Positions 34,568 through 43,077 of a stretch of 64,000 nt of DNA are shown in pieces; the stretch's first letter is position 1, and each line of letters begins with the position of its first letter. The notes under the pieces were generated by a model. The model was not told the origin of the DNA, searched no databases, and saw only the letters and a list, made by a program, of their open reading frames with translations. Source of the DNA: JBFLYO01 sp040756745. Its GTDB lineage: Bacteria; Bacteroidota; Ignavibacteria; UBA10030; UBA6906. A program made the position numbers and the translations under genes. The stretch is from the NCBI GenBank assembly GCA_040756745.1, contig JBFLYO010000011.1, positions 34,675 to 98,674 of the forward strand, given 5' to 3'.

Positions 34568-34606
34568 AGCCCCTTCCGGAACGCCGGGAGGGGCTTTAGT
34601 ATTTTT
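34568..34606 (+). terminator. his operon attenuator
   Basis: A 10-bp stem AGCCCCTTCC (34568-34577) / GGGAGGGGCT (34586-34595) with one G-U, an 8-base loop, then TTAGTATTTTT. A possible antiterminator pairs GTTCCG (34516-34521, inside the leader ORF after the His codons) with CGGAAC (34577-34582), which would break the terminator base and loop. A ribosome stalled at the His codons (34470-34496) would leave this segment free. Confidence 0.85.
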
Positions 34607-34619
34607 GGAAAGGGAACGG

Positions 34620-35585
34620 ATGGAAAGGAGAATCATAGGCCTTCCGCCTGGCTTTCGAGACCTGCTGTTAGAGGATGCCGAAACGAACCGGAGGATCGAA
34701 AACGTCTTTGCTGGGGAATTCTCGTCGGCAGGATACCACGAAATCCTGCCGTCCGGCGTCGAGTTCCTGGATGTCTATGCGCGCGGGAGCCGGAGCGCGA
34801 AGGACCGCTGCTTCAAGTTTTTCGACCGCGAGGACAACCTGCTCGCACTCCGGGCGGATTTCACACCTGCGGTTGCCCGCATCGTCGTTGCTCACCTGCA
34901 TGAACTTCCTCCTCCCGTCCGCCTCTGGTACTCCGGGTCGGTGTTTCGGAGGGCGGATATGCAGCGGGGCCAGTACCACGAGTTCGGGCAGATCGGTGCG
35001 GAGCTGATCGGCGTCAATAACGTTGCGAGCGATGCCGAAGTCCTTTCGCTTGCACTCCGGGGACTTACCGGGGCAGGAGTTGCCGATGCATGCGTGCATG
35101 TGAATCATGCCGGCATCTTTCGAGGGATCGTGGGCCGGCTCGGTCTGGACGCCGAGGCCCAGGCCTTGGTCCGCTCGGAAATCGACCGAAAGGACGTACG
35201 CGCGCTCGGGACCCGCCTGGAACAGCTCGGTATCGAGGAACCAGCTCGTGAGGAAGTGCGCATTCTTTCAAAGTGCGTTGGGGGGACTGATGTGCTTACG
35301 ACGGCGCTCGAGGCTATCCGCAATCCGCAATCCCATTCCGCAATTCTGGAGCTCTCCAGGCTGGCAGCCGCAGTTCCGCAATGGTCCGATCGCATCGTGT
35401 TCGATTTGACCGAGATTGACGAAATGGAGTATTACTCCGGCTGCATGTTCACTTTCTATAGTCCATCGCACACAGGAGAGCTCGGCAAGGGTGGAAGATA
35501 CGATGGCTTGCTAGAGGAGTTCGGCGCGGATCTTCCCGCGGTGGGGTTCTCCCTGTCCGTTGACCACATCCGTGAATCGCTATGA
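34620..35585 (+). CDS. hisZ: ATP phosphoribosyltransferase regulatory subunit
   Basis: A 321-residue HisRS-like paralogue without tRNA-binding domain. Class II synthetase-like motifs remain (FFDREDNLLALRADFTPAVAR; YSGSVFRRADMQRGQYHEFGQIGAE). It forms a complex with the short HisG encoded next and makes it active and histidine-sensitive. The ATG at 34620 has a GGAAAGGGAA ribosome site; a TTG at 34605 falls in the attenuator T-tract. The stop overlaps hisG as ATGA. Confidence 0.9.
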   Translation: MERRIIGLPPGFRDLLLEDAETNRRIENVFAGEFSSAGYHEILPSGVEFLDVYARGSRSAKDRCFKFFDREDNLLALRADFTPAVARIVVAHLHELPPPVRLWYSGSVFRRADMQRGQYHEFGQIGAELIGVNNVASDAEVLSLALRGLTGAGVADACVHVNHAGIFRGIVGRLGLDAEAQALVRSEIDRKDVRALGTRLEQLGIEEPAREEVRILSKCVGGTDVLTTALEAIRNPQSHSAILELSRLAAAVPQWSDRIVFDLTEIDEMEYYSGCMFTFYSPSHTGELGKGGRYDGLLEEFGADLPAVGFSLSVDHIRESL

Positions 35586-36217
35586 GCACACAACTCAGGA
35601 TCGCGCTTCCCAAAGGGCGCATCTATGGGCCCACGATTGATCTGCTTGCGCGCGCGAGCATCAGGATTCCGAACGGTGCAGATTCCCGGCGACTGATCAC
35701 GACCGACGCCGAAGGGAAATTCGAGCTTGTCGCCCTCAAGCCGGTGGATATCCCCGTCTATGTAGAATCGGGTGCGATCGATGCGGGGATCGTGGGGACG
35801 GACATCCTGCGTGAGCTGGAAAGCGACGTCTACGAGCCGGTCGACCTCCGTATCGGACTGTGCAGGATCGTTGTTGCTGCGCCTGTCGGCAACGAGCGTC
35901 CGCTGCGTCGAGCGCTGCGGGTGGCGACAAAATACCCACGGACGGCGGAACGGCACTTCCGCAGGCGCCATTCGCACGTGCATATTGTGAAGCTCGATGG
36001 CTCAGTCGAAATCGCACCGCTCCTCGGGCTTGCCGACTCGATTGTCGACCTCGTCGAGACGGGACGCACACTCCGGGAAAACGGCCTCCGGGTCGTCGAG
36101 GAAATTGCGAACGTGAGTTCAAAGCTGATCGTGAACCGTACCGCCATGAAGATGAAGTCGGTCGTCACCCAGACGCTTATCAACAATCTCGATGCGGTCG
36201 TTTATGAAAATTCTTGA
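35582..36217 (+). CDS. hisG: ATP phosphoribosyltransferase, short form
   Basis: First enzyme of histidine synthesis, joining ATP and PRPP. At 211 residues it is the short form lacking the C-terminal regulatory domain, which fits the HisZ gene just upstream. Visible motifs are LRIALPKGRIYGPTIDLL, DAGIVGTDILRE and the PRPP-binding LADSIVDLVETGRTLRENGL. It overlaps hisD by 14 bases. Confidence 0.95.
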   Translation: MSTQLRIALPKGRIYGPTIDLLARASIRIPNGADSRRLITTDAEGKFELVALKPVDIPVYVESGAIDAGIVGTDILRELESDVYEPVDLRIGLCRIVVAAPVGNERPLRRALRVATKYPRTAERHFRRRHSHVHIVKLDGSVEIAPLLGLADSIVDLVETGRTLRENGLRVVEEIANVSSKLIVNRTAMKMKSVVTQTLINNLDAVVYENS

Positions 36218-37490
36218 TGCCCAACGATCGCTCCGCGAGGCGCTGCGTCTCGCTGACCGCCGCACCCTGCTCGACCCCGCCATCGAGGCGCGGGCGAGGG
36301 AAATCATTGCTCTCGTGCGGACCGAGGGTGACGAGGCGCTGACTACGCTTACGCGAAGGCTGGACTGTCGATTCATCGATGCCGTCGGATTGCGCGTCAG
36401 CGAACGGGAGATCAGAGGTGCCTATACGCAGGTCGGCCGGGATGTGCTCCGTGCGCTGAGGCTTGCGCGCCGCAACGTTGAGCGATTCCATCGACGCCAG
36501 GTGCTTCGCTCGTGGGAGCTCCGGGGCAACGGCATCCGACTCGCCCAGCGCGTCAGGCCGCTGCAGAGGGTCGGAATCTACATCCCGGGCGGCAAGGCGT
36601 CGTACCCATCAACGGTGCTGATGAATGCGATCCCTGCGCGAATCGCCGGTGTACGGGAGATCGTCCTTGTTTCACCCCCCAGCGGGGAAGGAAAACTCCC
36701 ACCGTCAGTCCTCGTCGCCGCTGCCGAGTGCAACATTTCGGAGATCTACAGGATTGGCGGCGCACAGGCAATCGCAGCACTCACCTACGGAACCGAGTCG
36801 ATTCGCCGGGTCGACAAGATCACGGGCCCCGGCAATGCCTATGTCGCGGCGGCAAAGCGTCTTGTCTACGGGGATGTCGGCATCGACATGATCGCCGGGC
36901 CTACGGAAGTGGTCATCATTGCAGACAATTCCGCAACGCCGGAGTACGTTGCGGCGGACCTGATTGCGCAGGCCGAGCACGATGAAAATGCTTCCCCCAT
37001 CGTGATCACGACCTCGGCCCGGCTTGCAGAGGCGCTTCCTGCCGTAGTGTCCGACCGGCTCGAGCGGATGGAACGGAAGACGATCGCAAGGAAGGCGCTC
37101 GAACGACAGGGTGTCATCATTCTCGTCCGCCGACTTGAGGATGCGGGAGTGCTCGTTAACTATATGGCACCGGAGCACGTCGAGCTCATCGTGAGATCGC
37201 CGCGACGGCTTGCCGGCACGATCGACAACGCCGGCGCAATCTTCCTCGGTCCCTTCTCTACAGAAGCGCTGGGAGACTACGTGGCCGGTCCCAATCATAC
37301 TCTCCCGACATCCGGGTCTGCTCGCTTCAGCTCGCCTCTCGGAGTGTCCGATTTTCTCAAGACGACAAACCTGATCGAGGTGCAGCGTCGAGCCTTGGTG
37401 GCCCTTGGCCCGGCAGCGGAGATCCTCGCTGCAGCCGAGGGGCTGACCGGGCACGCAGCATCCGTCCAGGTCAGGAGGGAGAAGCTATGA
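36204..37490 (+). CDS. hisD: histidinol dehydrogenase
   Basis: A 428-residue zinc enzyme that oxidises histidinol to histidine with two NAD. Signature stretches are VGIYIPGGKASYPSTVLMNA, KITGPGNAYVAAAKR, AGPTEVVIIAD, the catalytic AEHDENA and GPNHTLPTSGSARF. I prefer the ATG at 36204 (MKILDAQR), which is nearer the hisG stop, to an in-frame ATG at 36192; neither has a strong ribosome site. It overlaps hisC as ATGA. Confidence 0.95.
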   Translation: MKILDAQRSLREALRLADRRTLLDPAIEARAREIIALVRTEGDEALTTLTRRLDCRFIDAVGLRVSEREIRGAYTQVGRDVLRALRLARRNVERFHRRQVLRSWELRGNGIRLAQRVRPLQRVGIYIPGGKASYPSTVLMNAIPARIAGVREIVLVSPPSGEGKLPPSVLVAAAECNISEIYRIGGAQAIAALTYGTESIRRVDKITGPGNAYVAAAKRLVYGDVGIDMIAGPTEVVIIADNSATPEYVAADLIAQAEHDENASPIVITTSARLAEALPAVVSDRLERMERKTIARKALERQGVIILVRRLEDAGVLVNYMAPEHVELIVRSPRRLAGTIDNAGAIFLGPFSTEALGDYVAGPNHTLPTSGSARFSSPLGVSDFLKTTNLIEVQRRALVALGPAAEILAAAEGLTGHAASVQVRREKL

Positions 37491-38545
37491 GCCGGTTCGT
37501 CCGCCCCGAGCTGGGAAATCTCGTCGAGTATACCCTTGCACAGTACGAATGCCGGATCAAGCTCAATCAGAACGAAAATCCCCATGAGCTTCCCGACGCT
37601 CTCAAGCGGGAGATACTTGATCGGATGGCCGGCGAGCGCTGGTCACGGTATCCAACCTTCGTGCCGGCGCGACACACAGAGCTGGTGGCAAACTTCGTGC
37701 GATGGAAGCCCGAGGGGGTGTTGTTGGGCAACGGATCCAATGAGCTCCTTCAGCTTCTCTTCACCTGTGTTCTTGGACCGGGAAAGGGAGTGGTGCTGAG
37801 CCAGCCCACCTTTACGCTGTATAAGTTGCTGGCACAATGCCTCGGTGCGGCAATCCATGAGGTCCCGATGCACGTGCCGTTTTCATTCGACGTTGGTGCC
37901 CTCATCGATACCGCACGACGAAGCGACGCATCACTCGTTGTGGTCTGCTCACCGAACAACCCGACCGGGACACAAATGTCTCGCGCGGACCTGGTGGAGA
38001 TTCTGAAGGCGACCTCAGCGTTGGTCGTCGTGGACGAGGCGTATGTCCAGTTTGCAGATATGTCGGTCGTCGAACTTCTTTCAACACATGAAAATCTCGT
38101 CGTCCTCCAGACCTTCTCCAAGGCCATGGCTGCCGCCGGGCTGAGGTTCGGCTACGGGTTAATGGATCCCGGCCTCGCGCGACAGCTGAACAAGGCGAAA
38201 CTTCCGTATGCGGTCAATACGTTCACGCTGATTGCTGCGGAAGTCCTGATGCGGAGATGGAATGACCTCCGCGGCTGGATTGACGGGATCCGTGCGGAGC
38301 GGGAGCGAGTCTGGGCATCGTTGAACGCCATTGAGGGCATCGAGGCGTCTACCTCTTCGGCAAATTTCCTCCTCTTCGAGACCTCCGGGAAACCTCCCGC
38401 ATCCGTGTTTGCCGGACTCCGTGAGGAGGGAATCCTGATCAGGGATGTTTCATCGTATCCGATGCTCGAACGCGGACTGCGGGTGAGTATCGGTCTGCCG
38501 GAAGAGAATGATGCATTCCTTTCTGCCTTGCGGAGGGCGTTATGA
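37487..38545 (+). CDS. hisC: histidinol-phosphate aminotransferase
   Basis: A 352-residue PLP enzyme of fold type I. It carries KLNQNENPHELP, the phosphate-site region LGNGSNELLQLLF, VVCSPNNPTGTQM, VVDEAYVQF and the PLP lysine in TFSKAMAAAGLRFGY. It converts imidazole acetol phosphate and glutamate to histidinol phosphate. Overlaps on both sides (ATGA) are typical of this operon. Confidence 0.94.
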   Translation: MSRFVRPELGNLVEYTLAQYECRIKLNQNENPHELPDALKREILDRMAGERWSRYPTFVPARHTELVANFVRWKPEGVLLGNGSNELLQLLFTCVLGPGKGVVLSQPTFTLYKLLAQCLGAAIHEVPMHVPFSFDVGALIDTARRSDASLVVVCSPNNPTGTQMSRADLVEILKATSALVVVDEAYVQFADMSVVELLSTHENLVVLQTFSKAMAAAGLRFGYGLMDPGLARQLNKAKLPYAVNTFTLIAAEVLMRRWNDLRGWIDGIRAERERVWASLNAIEGIEASTSSANFLLFETSGKPPASVFAGLREEGILIRDVSSYPMLERGLRVSIGLPEENDAFLSALRRAL

Positions 38546-39126
38546 CGAGATCGGCATCCGTATCACGGTCGACCGCCGAGACAAGTATTCGGGTTGAGCT
38601 GGACCTGGACGGAAGCGGAGCGTCGCAGATTGCGACGGGGATCGGTTTCTTTGATCACATGCTCGCGCTTGCAGCGCGCCATGGCTCTTTCATGTTGAAC
38701 GTGAAGGCCGACGGGGATCTGCACGTGGACGACCATCATCTTGTTGAGGATGTCGGACTCTGCCTGGGAAAAGCGATTACCGATGCGCTGGGGGAAAAAC
38801 GTGGGATCGAGAGATTCGGTGCCTCGTTTGTCGTGATGGATGAGGCGCTGGCGCGTACGGTGATCGACCTGAGCGGCCGGGCTTATTGCGTCTTTCTCGC
38901 CCGGTTTTCGCGCGAGACCATCAACGGCTTCTCCCTGGAAATGGTGCAGGAATTCTTTCGGGCAGTAGCGACGGAGGGGAGGATGAACCTGCATGTCGCA
39001 CTCCTGTACGGAAGCAACGCACACCACCAGGTCGAGGCGATCTTCAAGTCGTTCGGAAGGGCGCTCAAGGCCGCCTCATCATTGACCGGGGCGGACGCGA
39101 TCCCATCGACGAAGGGGGTGCTGTGA
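38542..39126 (+). CDS. hisB: imidazoleglycerol-phosphate dehydratase
   Basis: A 194-residue monofunctional IGPD with the two manganese-binding motifs DHHLVEDVG and HHQVEAIFKSF and FFDHMLALAARHG. The histidinol-phosphatase domain found in enterobacterial HisB is absent, so that step must come from a separate enzyme outside this operon. The stop overlaps the GTG start of hisH. Confidence 0.95.
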   Translation: MTRSASVSRSTAETSIRVELDLDGSGASQIATGIGFFDHMLALAARHGSFMLNVKADGDLHVDDHHLVEDVGLCLGKAITDALGEKRGIERFGASFVVMDEALARTVIDLSGRAYCVFLARFSRETINGFSLEMVQEFFRAVATEGRMNLHVALLYGSNAHHQVEAIFKSFGRALKAASSLTGADAIPSTKGVL

Positions 39127-39734
39127 TCGCCATTGTCGATTACGGAATGGGTAATTTGAGAAACGTCCTGCGGGCGTGTCACAGTGTGGGTGCGGAGGCG
39201 TTCGTGACCTCGGGGGCGGCGGAGATTGCGTCAGCAGATTCGGTCATCCTTCCCGGCGTGGGGGCATTCGGTGAGGCGGTGAAGAGAATCGACGCGCTGG
39301 GGATGCGCGAACCGCTGATCGCTCATTGGCGGAGAGGGAAAACCTTGCTCGGGATCTGCCTGGGTCTTCAACTGCTCTTTGATCGGAGTGAAGAGTCGCC
39401 GGGCGCGCAGGGACTCGGGATGCTTGCAGGACAAGTAAGCAAGCTCGCTGCGGGACTCAAGATCCCTCACATTGGGTGGAACGACGTCGCGGTGACGAAT
39501 GAAAATCCGCTGATCGGGACGGGCGGCATCTTCTACTTTGTCCACTCATATGTGGCGGACGTATCGCCTGCGACCGTCGCCGTCACGGAATACGGACGCC
39601 CGTTCTCTGCGGCAGTGATGCAGCGGAATCTCTTCGGCGTTCAGTTTCATCCGGAAAAATCGCAGAATGCCGGACTTGAAATCCTGCGCCGGTTCACTGT
39701 GATGTCCAACGGATACAGTCCAGGAGGTGTGTAG
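39123..39734 (+). CDS. hisH: imidazole glycerol phosphate synthase, glutaminase subunit
   Basis: A 203-residue class I glutamine amidotransferase. The nucleophile Cys is in LLGICLGLQLLFD (about residue 78) and the His-Glu pair in VQFHPEKSQNAG. The GTG at 39123 overlaps the hisB stop (GTGA) and begins IAIVDYGMGNLRNV directly. It supplies ammonia to HisF, encoded two genes on. Confidence 0.94.
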   Translation: MIAIVDYGMGNLRNVLRACHSVGAEAFVTSGAAEIASADSVILPGVGAFGEAVKRIDALGMREPLIAHWRRGKTLLGICLGLQLLFDRSEESPGAQGLGMLAGQVSKLAAGLKIPHIGWNDVAVTNENPLIGTGGIFYFVHSYVADVSPATVAVTEYGRPFSAAVMQRNLFGVQFHPEKSQNAGLEILRRFTVMSNGYSPGGV

Positions 39735-40480
39735 TGGAGATTATTCCTGCCATCGATTTGAGACATGGTAAATGCGTCCGACTCCGTCGGGGCAGGGAGG
39801 ATGCGGTCACAGAATATGGGTCTGATCCGCTTGCTGTCGCACGGGAATGGGCCAACGAGGGCGCACGATTGCTCCACGTCGTCAACCTCGACGGCGCTTT
39901 CGGACGAGAGTCCACAACGCTTGACATTCTGAGAAACATCACGACAGAAGTGCAGGTCCGTACGCAGTTCGGCGGAGGTCTCCGGACCCTCGACGCGGTC
40001 GAAGCAGCCCTCGCTGCGGGGGCAGCAAAGGTCATCATCGGCACGGCCGCCATGACAGTCCCCGGCTTCCTTGCTGACGTTTTGCGCATTGTTGGCCCGG
40101 AACGTGTGATTGTGGCGCTCGATGCCGTGGAGGGGCGGATCGCGGTCAAGGGGTGGACCGAAGTCACGGCGAGCAACGTACACAGTGCCGCGCTTGAGCT
40201 TCGGGATGCAGGGGTTAAAGAGATTCTGTACACGGATATTCATCGTGACGGGATGATGTCGGGCCCGGATCTTCGGACGATCGCGGACCTTGCCGATTCG
40301 GGCCTGAACATACTCGCGTCAGGGGGCATCGCGTCCGAGGCGGACGTTCGCGCGCTGCTTGAGCTCAAGCGGCCGAGCATCAGCGGCGCGGTGGTTGGGA
40401 GGGCGCTCTATGAGAGGGAGGTCTCGTTGCGCGCGTTGATTGGTATTGTGAAATCTCATCCCCGTGTGAATCCTGTCTGA
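39734..40480 (+). CDS. hisA: ProFAR isomerase
   Basis: A 248-residue (beta/alpha)8 enzyme, phosphoribosylformimino-AICAR-P isomerase. The first-strand Asp is in IPAIDLRHGKCVRLRRG and the second catalytic Asp in TDIHRDGMMSGP. The phosphate-binding repeats GGGLRTLDAV and ILASGGIASEADV are intact. The start is a GTG sharing one base with the hisH stop. Confidence 0.94.
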   Translation: MEIIPAIDLRHGKCVRLRRGREDAVTEYGSDPLAVAREWANEGARLLHVVNLDGAFGRESTTLDILRNITTEVQVRTQFGGGLRTLDAVEAALAAGAAKVIIGTAAMTVPGFLADVLRIVGPERVIVALDAVEGRIAVKGWTEVTASNVHSAALELRDAGVKEILYTDIHRDGMMSGPDLRTIADLADSGLNILASGGIASEADVRALLELKRPSISGAVVGRALYEREVSLRALIGIVKSHPRVNPV

Positions 40481-40489
40481 TCCCACGCC

Positions 40490-41245
40490 ATGCTCCGCAA
40501 GCGCGTCATACCCTGTCTCGACGTCAAGGACGGCCAAGTAGTCAAGGGGGTGAAGTTTGTCGATCTTGTTGCCATGGGGAGCCCTGCCGCCCACGCGTCG
40601 TTCTACAACGAGGAAGGGGCAGACGAACTCGTCATCCTCGACATCACTGCGTCTCACGAGGAGCGCCGGAGTCTGGTTCGGGTCATTGAAACTGTGGCTG
40701 ACGAGGTATTCATTCCGCTCACGGTGGGCGGTGGAATCAGGACCGCCGAAGACGTGCGCGACATGTTGACGGCCGGGGCGGATCGTGTCAGTCTCAATAC
40801 CGCCGCGGTGCGTCGCCCGGCTCTGCTGTCGGAGGCCGCCGAGCGCTTCGGCTCGCAGTGCGTTGTGGCCGCCATTGACGCCCGCCGCCGGCAGGGAGGA
40901 GGGTGGGATGTCTATGTCCGGGGGGGAAGAGAGCACACCGGCCGCGATGCCGTTGAGTGGGCCGCCGAGGTGGCGATGCGAGGTGCAGGAGAAATCCTGC
41001 TTACCAGCATGGACAGGGACGGTACCCAGGGCGGGTACGACTGCGAGCTCTTGCGCGCGGTCACGGGTGTTGTCGCTATTCCCGTAATCGCTTCCGGGGG
41101 AGCGGGAAGGCTCGAGCATTTCGCGGAAGGCATCCTCCGGGGAGGTGCGGATGCCGTACTTGCTGCATCGTTGTTTCACTCGCGGGCAATGAAGATCCGA
41201 GATGTGAAAGACTTCCTATTGTCGAAAGGAGTACCGGTGCGATGA
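40490..41245 (+). CDS. hisF: imidazole glycerol phosphate synthase, cyclase subunit
   Basis: A 251-residue (beta/alpha)8 enzyme with the catalytic Asp pair in VIPCLDVKDGQVVKGVKF and TSMDRDGTQGGYD, and phosphate-binding TVGGGIRTAEDV and VIASGGAGRLEHF. It forms the cyclase with HisH. The stop overlaps the next ATG (ATGA). Confidence 0.95.
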   Translation: MLRKRVIPCLDVKDGQVVKGVKFVDLVAMGSPAAHASFYNEEGADELVILDITASHEERRSLVRVIETVADEVFIPLTVGGGIRTAEDVRDMLTAGADRVSLNTAAVRRPALLSEAAERFGSQCVVAAIDARRRQGGGWDVYVRGGREHTGRDAVEWAAEVAMRGAGEILLTSMDRDGTQGGYDCELLRAVTGVVAIPVIASGGAGRLEHFAEGILRGGADAVLAASLFHSRAMKIRDVKDFLLSKGVPVR

Positions 41246-41889
41246 CCAGTACGATGCTGGATCGACTTCGTTACGATGAGGGGGGCCTGGTTCCCGCGGT
41301 CGTTCAGGACGAGGAGACCGGCGCGGTCCTGATGCTTGCCTACATGAACAGAGAGAGTCTTCGCAGGACGCTGGAGACGGGAGAGACACACTTCTGGAGC
41401 AGGCGTCGTCGCGAAATCTGGCACAAGGGGGAGACCTCCGGCAACACGCAAACAGTCCGAACGATCAGCCTCGACTGCGACGCGGATGCACTTCTGGTCA
41501 CGGTCAGACAGAAAGGGAATGCCTGCCACACAGGAGAATACTCCTGTTTCTTCACCAGCTTCGATGAGGGACGCGAACGATCTCCGAGGTTGTGGGAATC
41601 TCTCGGTCGGCTTGCCCGGACCGTCAGACAACGCGGGGAAGAGCGACCCCAGGGGTCGTACACGGTGAAGCTGCTGGAGTCCGGGACCGACCGAATTCTC
41701 AAGAAGTTTGGAGAGGAAGCGGGCGAAGTGATCATCGCGGCCAAGAATCACGCGAAACAGGAAATCGCGTGGGAAGTTGCCGATCTGTTGTACCATACAC
41801 TCGTGCTTCTCGAAGCCGAAGAGGTGTTGCCCGGCACGATTGCAGACGAGCTCGAGCGCCGCGCTGGAACGAAGAAATCCAGGGGGTGA
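41242..41889 (+). CDS. hisIE: bifunctional PR-AMP cyclohydrolase / PR-ATP pyrophosphatase
   Basis: A 215-residue fusion. The HisI half (1-115) has the metal motifs LDCDADALLVTV and KGNACHTGEYSCFF; the HisE half (about 125-210) has KKFGEEAGEVIIAAKN and EVADLLYHTLVLL of the MazG-like pyrophosphatases. It catalyses the second and third steps of histidine synthesis and ends the operon. There is no hisN-type phosphatase here. The ATG at 41242 overlaps hisF; the longer open frame upstream is only overlap. Confidence 0.94.
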   Translation: MTSTMLDRLRYDEGGLVPAVVQDEETGAVLMLAYMNRESLRRTLETGETHFWSRRRREIWHKGETSGNTQTVRTISLDCDADALLVTVRQKGNACHTGEYSCFFTSFDEGRERSPRLWESLGRLARTVRQRGEERPQGSYTVKLLESGTDRILKKFGEEAGEVIIAAKNHAKQEIAWEVADLLYHTLVLLEAEEVLPGTIADELERRAGTKKSRG

Positions 41890-41907
41890 ATTTTTCTCAG
41901 ATTGTTG

Positions 41908-41936
41908 TTGACTTCGGCGCGGGAAAGGTGTATCTT
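41908..41936 (+). promoter_or_regulatory. promoter of the cold-shock gene
   Basis: TTGACT (41908-41913), 17 bases, TATCTT (41931-41936), just after hisIE. It starts an unusually long leader. Confidence 0.65.
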
Positions 41937-41942
41937 GTTTTG

Positions 41943-42162
41943 TCAAAACAGTACAAGTTGCTGAGCTTTGAATCCCGACTCTGTCGGGGCGAGTTCCCTC
42001 GAGTCGTTCGTTGTCGTCTTGTTGCGGTACCCGTAGAATCGCAGCTGTGGCCTTGTTGATGACCATGGGTGCGATTTTTCATTAAGTGGCAGAGACTGGT
42101 GCTGGTACAGTTCGTTCCGCTGACGACGGAACACTCATACATATCTTGAAGGGACTGCTCCC
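41943..42162 (+). promoter_or_regulatory. long 5' leader of the cold-shock gene
   Basis: About 220 untranslated bases between the predicted start site and the ATG, with no ORF that fits a protein. Long structured leaders control cspA-type genes in other bacteria by switching shape with temperature; that is inferred here from length and position. An AAGGGA ribosome site precedes the ATG. Confidence 0.5.
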
Positions 42163-42363
42163 ATGGAAAAGGGAACGGTAAAGTGGTTCAACGGAGCCAA
42201 GGGCTTCGGATTCATTCAGCGCGAGAGCGGCGAAGACGTGTTCGTCCATTTCAGGTCGATCGTCGGCGACGGCTACAGAAACCTGAATGAAGGTGACAAA
42301 GTGCAGTTCGACGTGGAGAAGGGACCGAAAGGTTTCGCCGCGACGAACGTCAGCGTCATCTGA
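42163..42363 (+). CDS. cold-shock domain protein (CspA family)
   Basis: A 66-residue single OB-fold RNA/DNA-binding protein. The RNP1 motif is KGFGFIQ and RNP2 VFVHFRSI, with the N-terminal GTVKWFNGAKGFGF. It acts as an RNA chaperone or antiterminator. It has its own promoter, a long leader and a strong terminator, so it is a single-gene unit. Confidence 0.96.
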   Translation: MEKGTVKWFNGAKGFGFIQRESGEDVFVHFRSIVGDGYRNLNEGDKVQFDVEKGPKGFAATNVSVI

Positions 42364-42381
42364 CATCACTTCAGTCATACG

Positions 42382-42419
42382 CGCCCGGTGTTCGAGAGAG
42401 CACCGGGCGTTTTTGTTTT
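42382..42419 (+). terminator. terminator of the cold-shock gene
   Basis: A 9-bp perfect stem CGCCCGGTG / CACCGGGCG with a 10-base loop, followed by TTTTTGTTTT. Confidence 0.92.
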
Positions 42420-42430
42420 CGTACGGATGA

Positions 42431-42459
42431 TTGACAATTCTTTGACGGATAAGTATATT
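42431..42459 (+). promoter_or_regulatory. promoter of the split tRNA-Asn
   Basis: TTGACA (42431-42436), 17 bases, TATATT (42454-42459), ten bases before the tRNA. Confidence 0.8.
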
Positions 42460-42502
42460 AAAGGATATTCCGCGATAGCTCAATGGTAGAGCATGCGGCT
42501 GT

Positions 42503-43077
42503 GGGGCCTGTGTGAGCACGAGGGAGAGGAGGGTATACGCAGATCGCAGGGATTACCTCAGGGCGGCAGTACACAAGCGCCGAAAGGCAGTCCGGGCAAG
42601 GGCCATAGCGATAAAGGGCGGCCGTTGCGAGATCTGCGGGTACTCGAAGTGTCCCGAGGCGTTGGAGTTTCACCATAAGGACGGCTCTTCGAAAGACTTC
42701 GGATTGTCCGCTAAGGGGTATACCCGCAGCTGGGACCGGGTCAGACAAGAGATCGACAAATGTGTCCTTGTGTGCGCCAACTACCATCGTGAGATTCACG
42801 CAGGATTAGCAGCTTTCCCGGGAAACCGGGATTGAAAAACCGGGTGAATTCAGGGAACCCTAAATCCGGCAGGCGTCGGACACGGCAACCTTGAGCGAAG
42901 CCCCGCAAAGAGAAAAAGGTTGCGTAGCGGGGAACGTGCAGAGACTAGGGGATGAGGATTCTCACCGATAAGCCCCGACAGCGCCCGGCACCCTTCGACT
43001 CCTCAATGACAAAGCGAGTGGGTCGCTCAGGGTGATGAGATAGTCCGGTCCGGTGCGAAAGCGCCGGGAATCTACCG
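42503..43077 (+). other. group I self-splicing intron in tRNA-Asn
   Basis: 575 bases. Exon 1 ends in U and the intron ends in G (43077), as required. The conserved core is visible: P/Q region GAATTCAGGGAACCCT (42846-42861), GGCAACCTTGAGC (about 42884), R element GTGCAGAGACTA (42936-42947) and S element GATAGTCC. GACTA (42943-42947) pairs with TAGTC (43041-43045) as P7. P2 is CCCGG-GAAA-CCGGG (42817-42830) and P9 is CCGGTGC-GAAA-GCGCCGG (43050-43067). The guide is probably GCAGCT (42809-42814), pairing with the exon end GGCTGT through a terminal G-U; the HNH gene would then lie in the P1 loop. The core resembles the Azoarcus tRNA-Ile type; the subclass is not fixed. Confidence 0.92.
42512..42835 (+). 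CDS. intron-encoded HNH homing endonuclease
   Basis: A 107-residue HNH nuclease. A zinc-knuckle CEICG pairs with CVLVC, and the active site is ALEFHHKDG with CANYHREIHAG. The only good start is a GTG nine bases into the intron; there is no ordinary ribosome site before it. The coding region ends at 42835, inside the predicted P2 hairpin, so protein and ribozyme sequences overlap. Such enzymes cut the intron-less tRNA gene and let the intron spread. Confidence 0.85.
   Translation: MSTRERRVYADRRDYLRAAVHKRRKAVRARAIAIKGGRCEICGYSKCPEALEFHHKDGSSKDFGLSAKGYTRSWDRVRQEIDKCVLVCANYHREIHAGLAAFPGNRD

Noticed and set aside
42491..42512. tRNA-His read from the unspliced anticodon loop (CTGTGGG, anticodon GTG)
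   Set aside because: The acceptor starts U1-A72 with G73 and no G-1; splicing after CTGT gives loop CTGTTAA and a standard tRNA-Asn.
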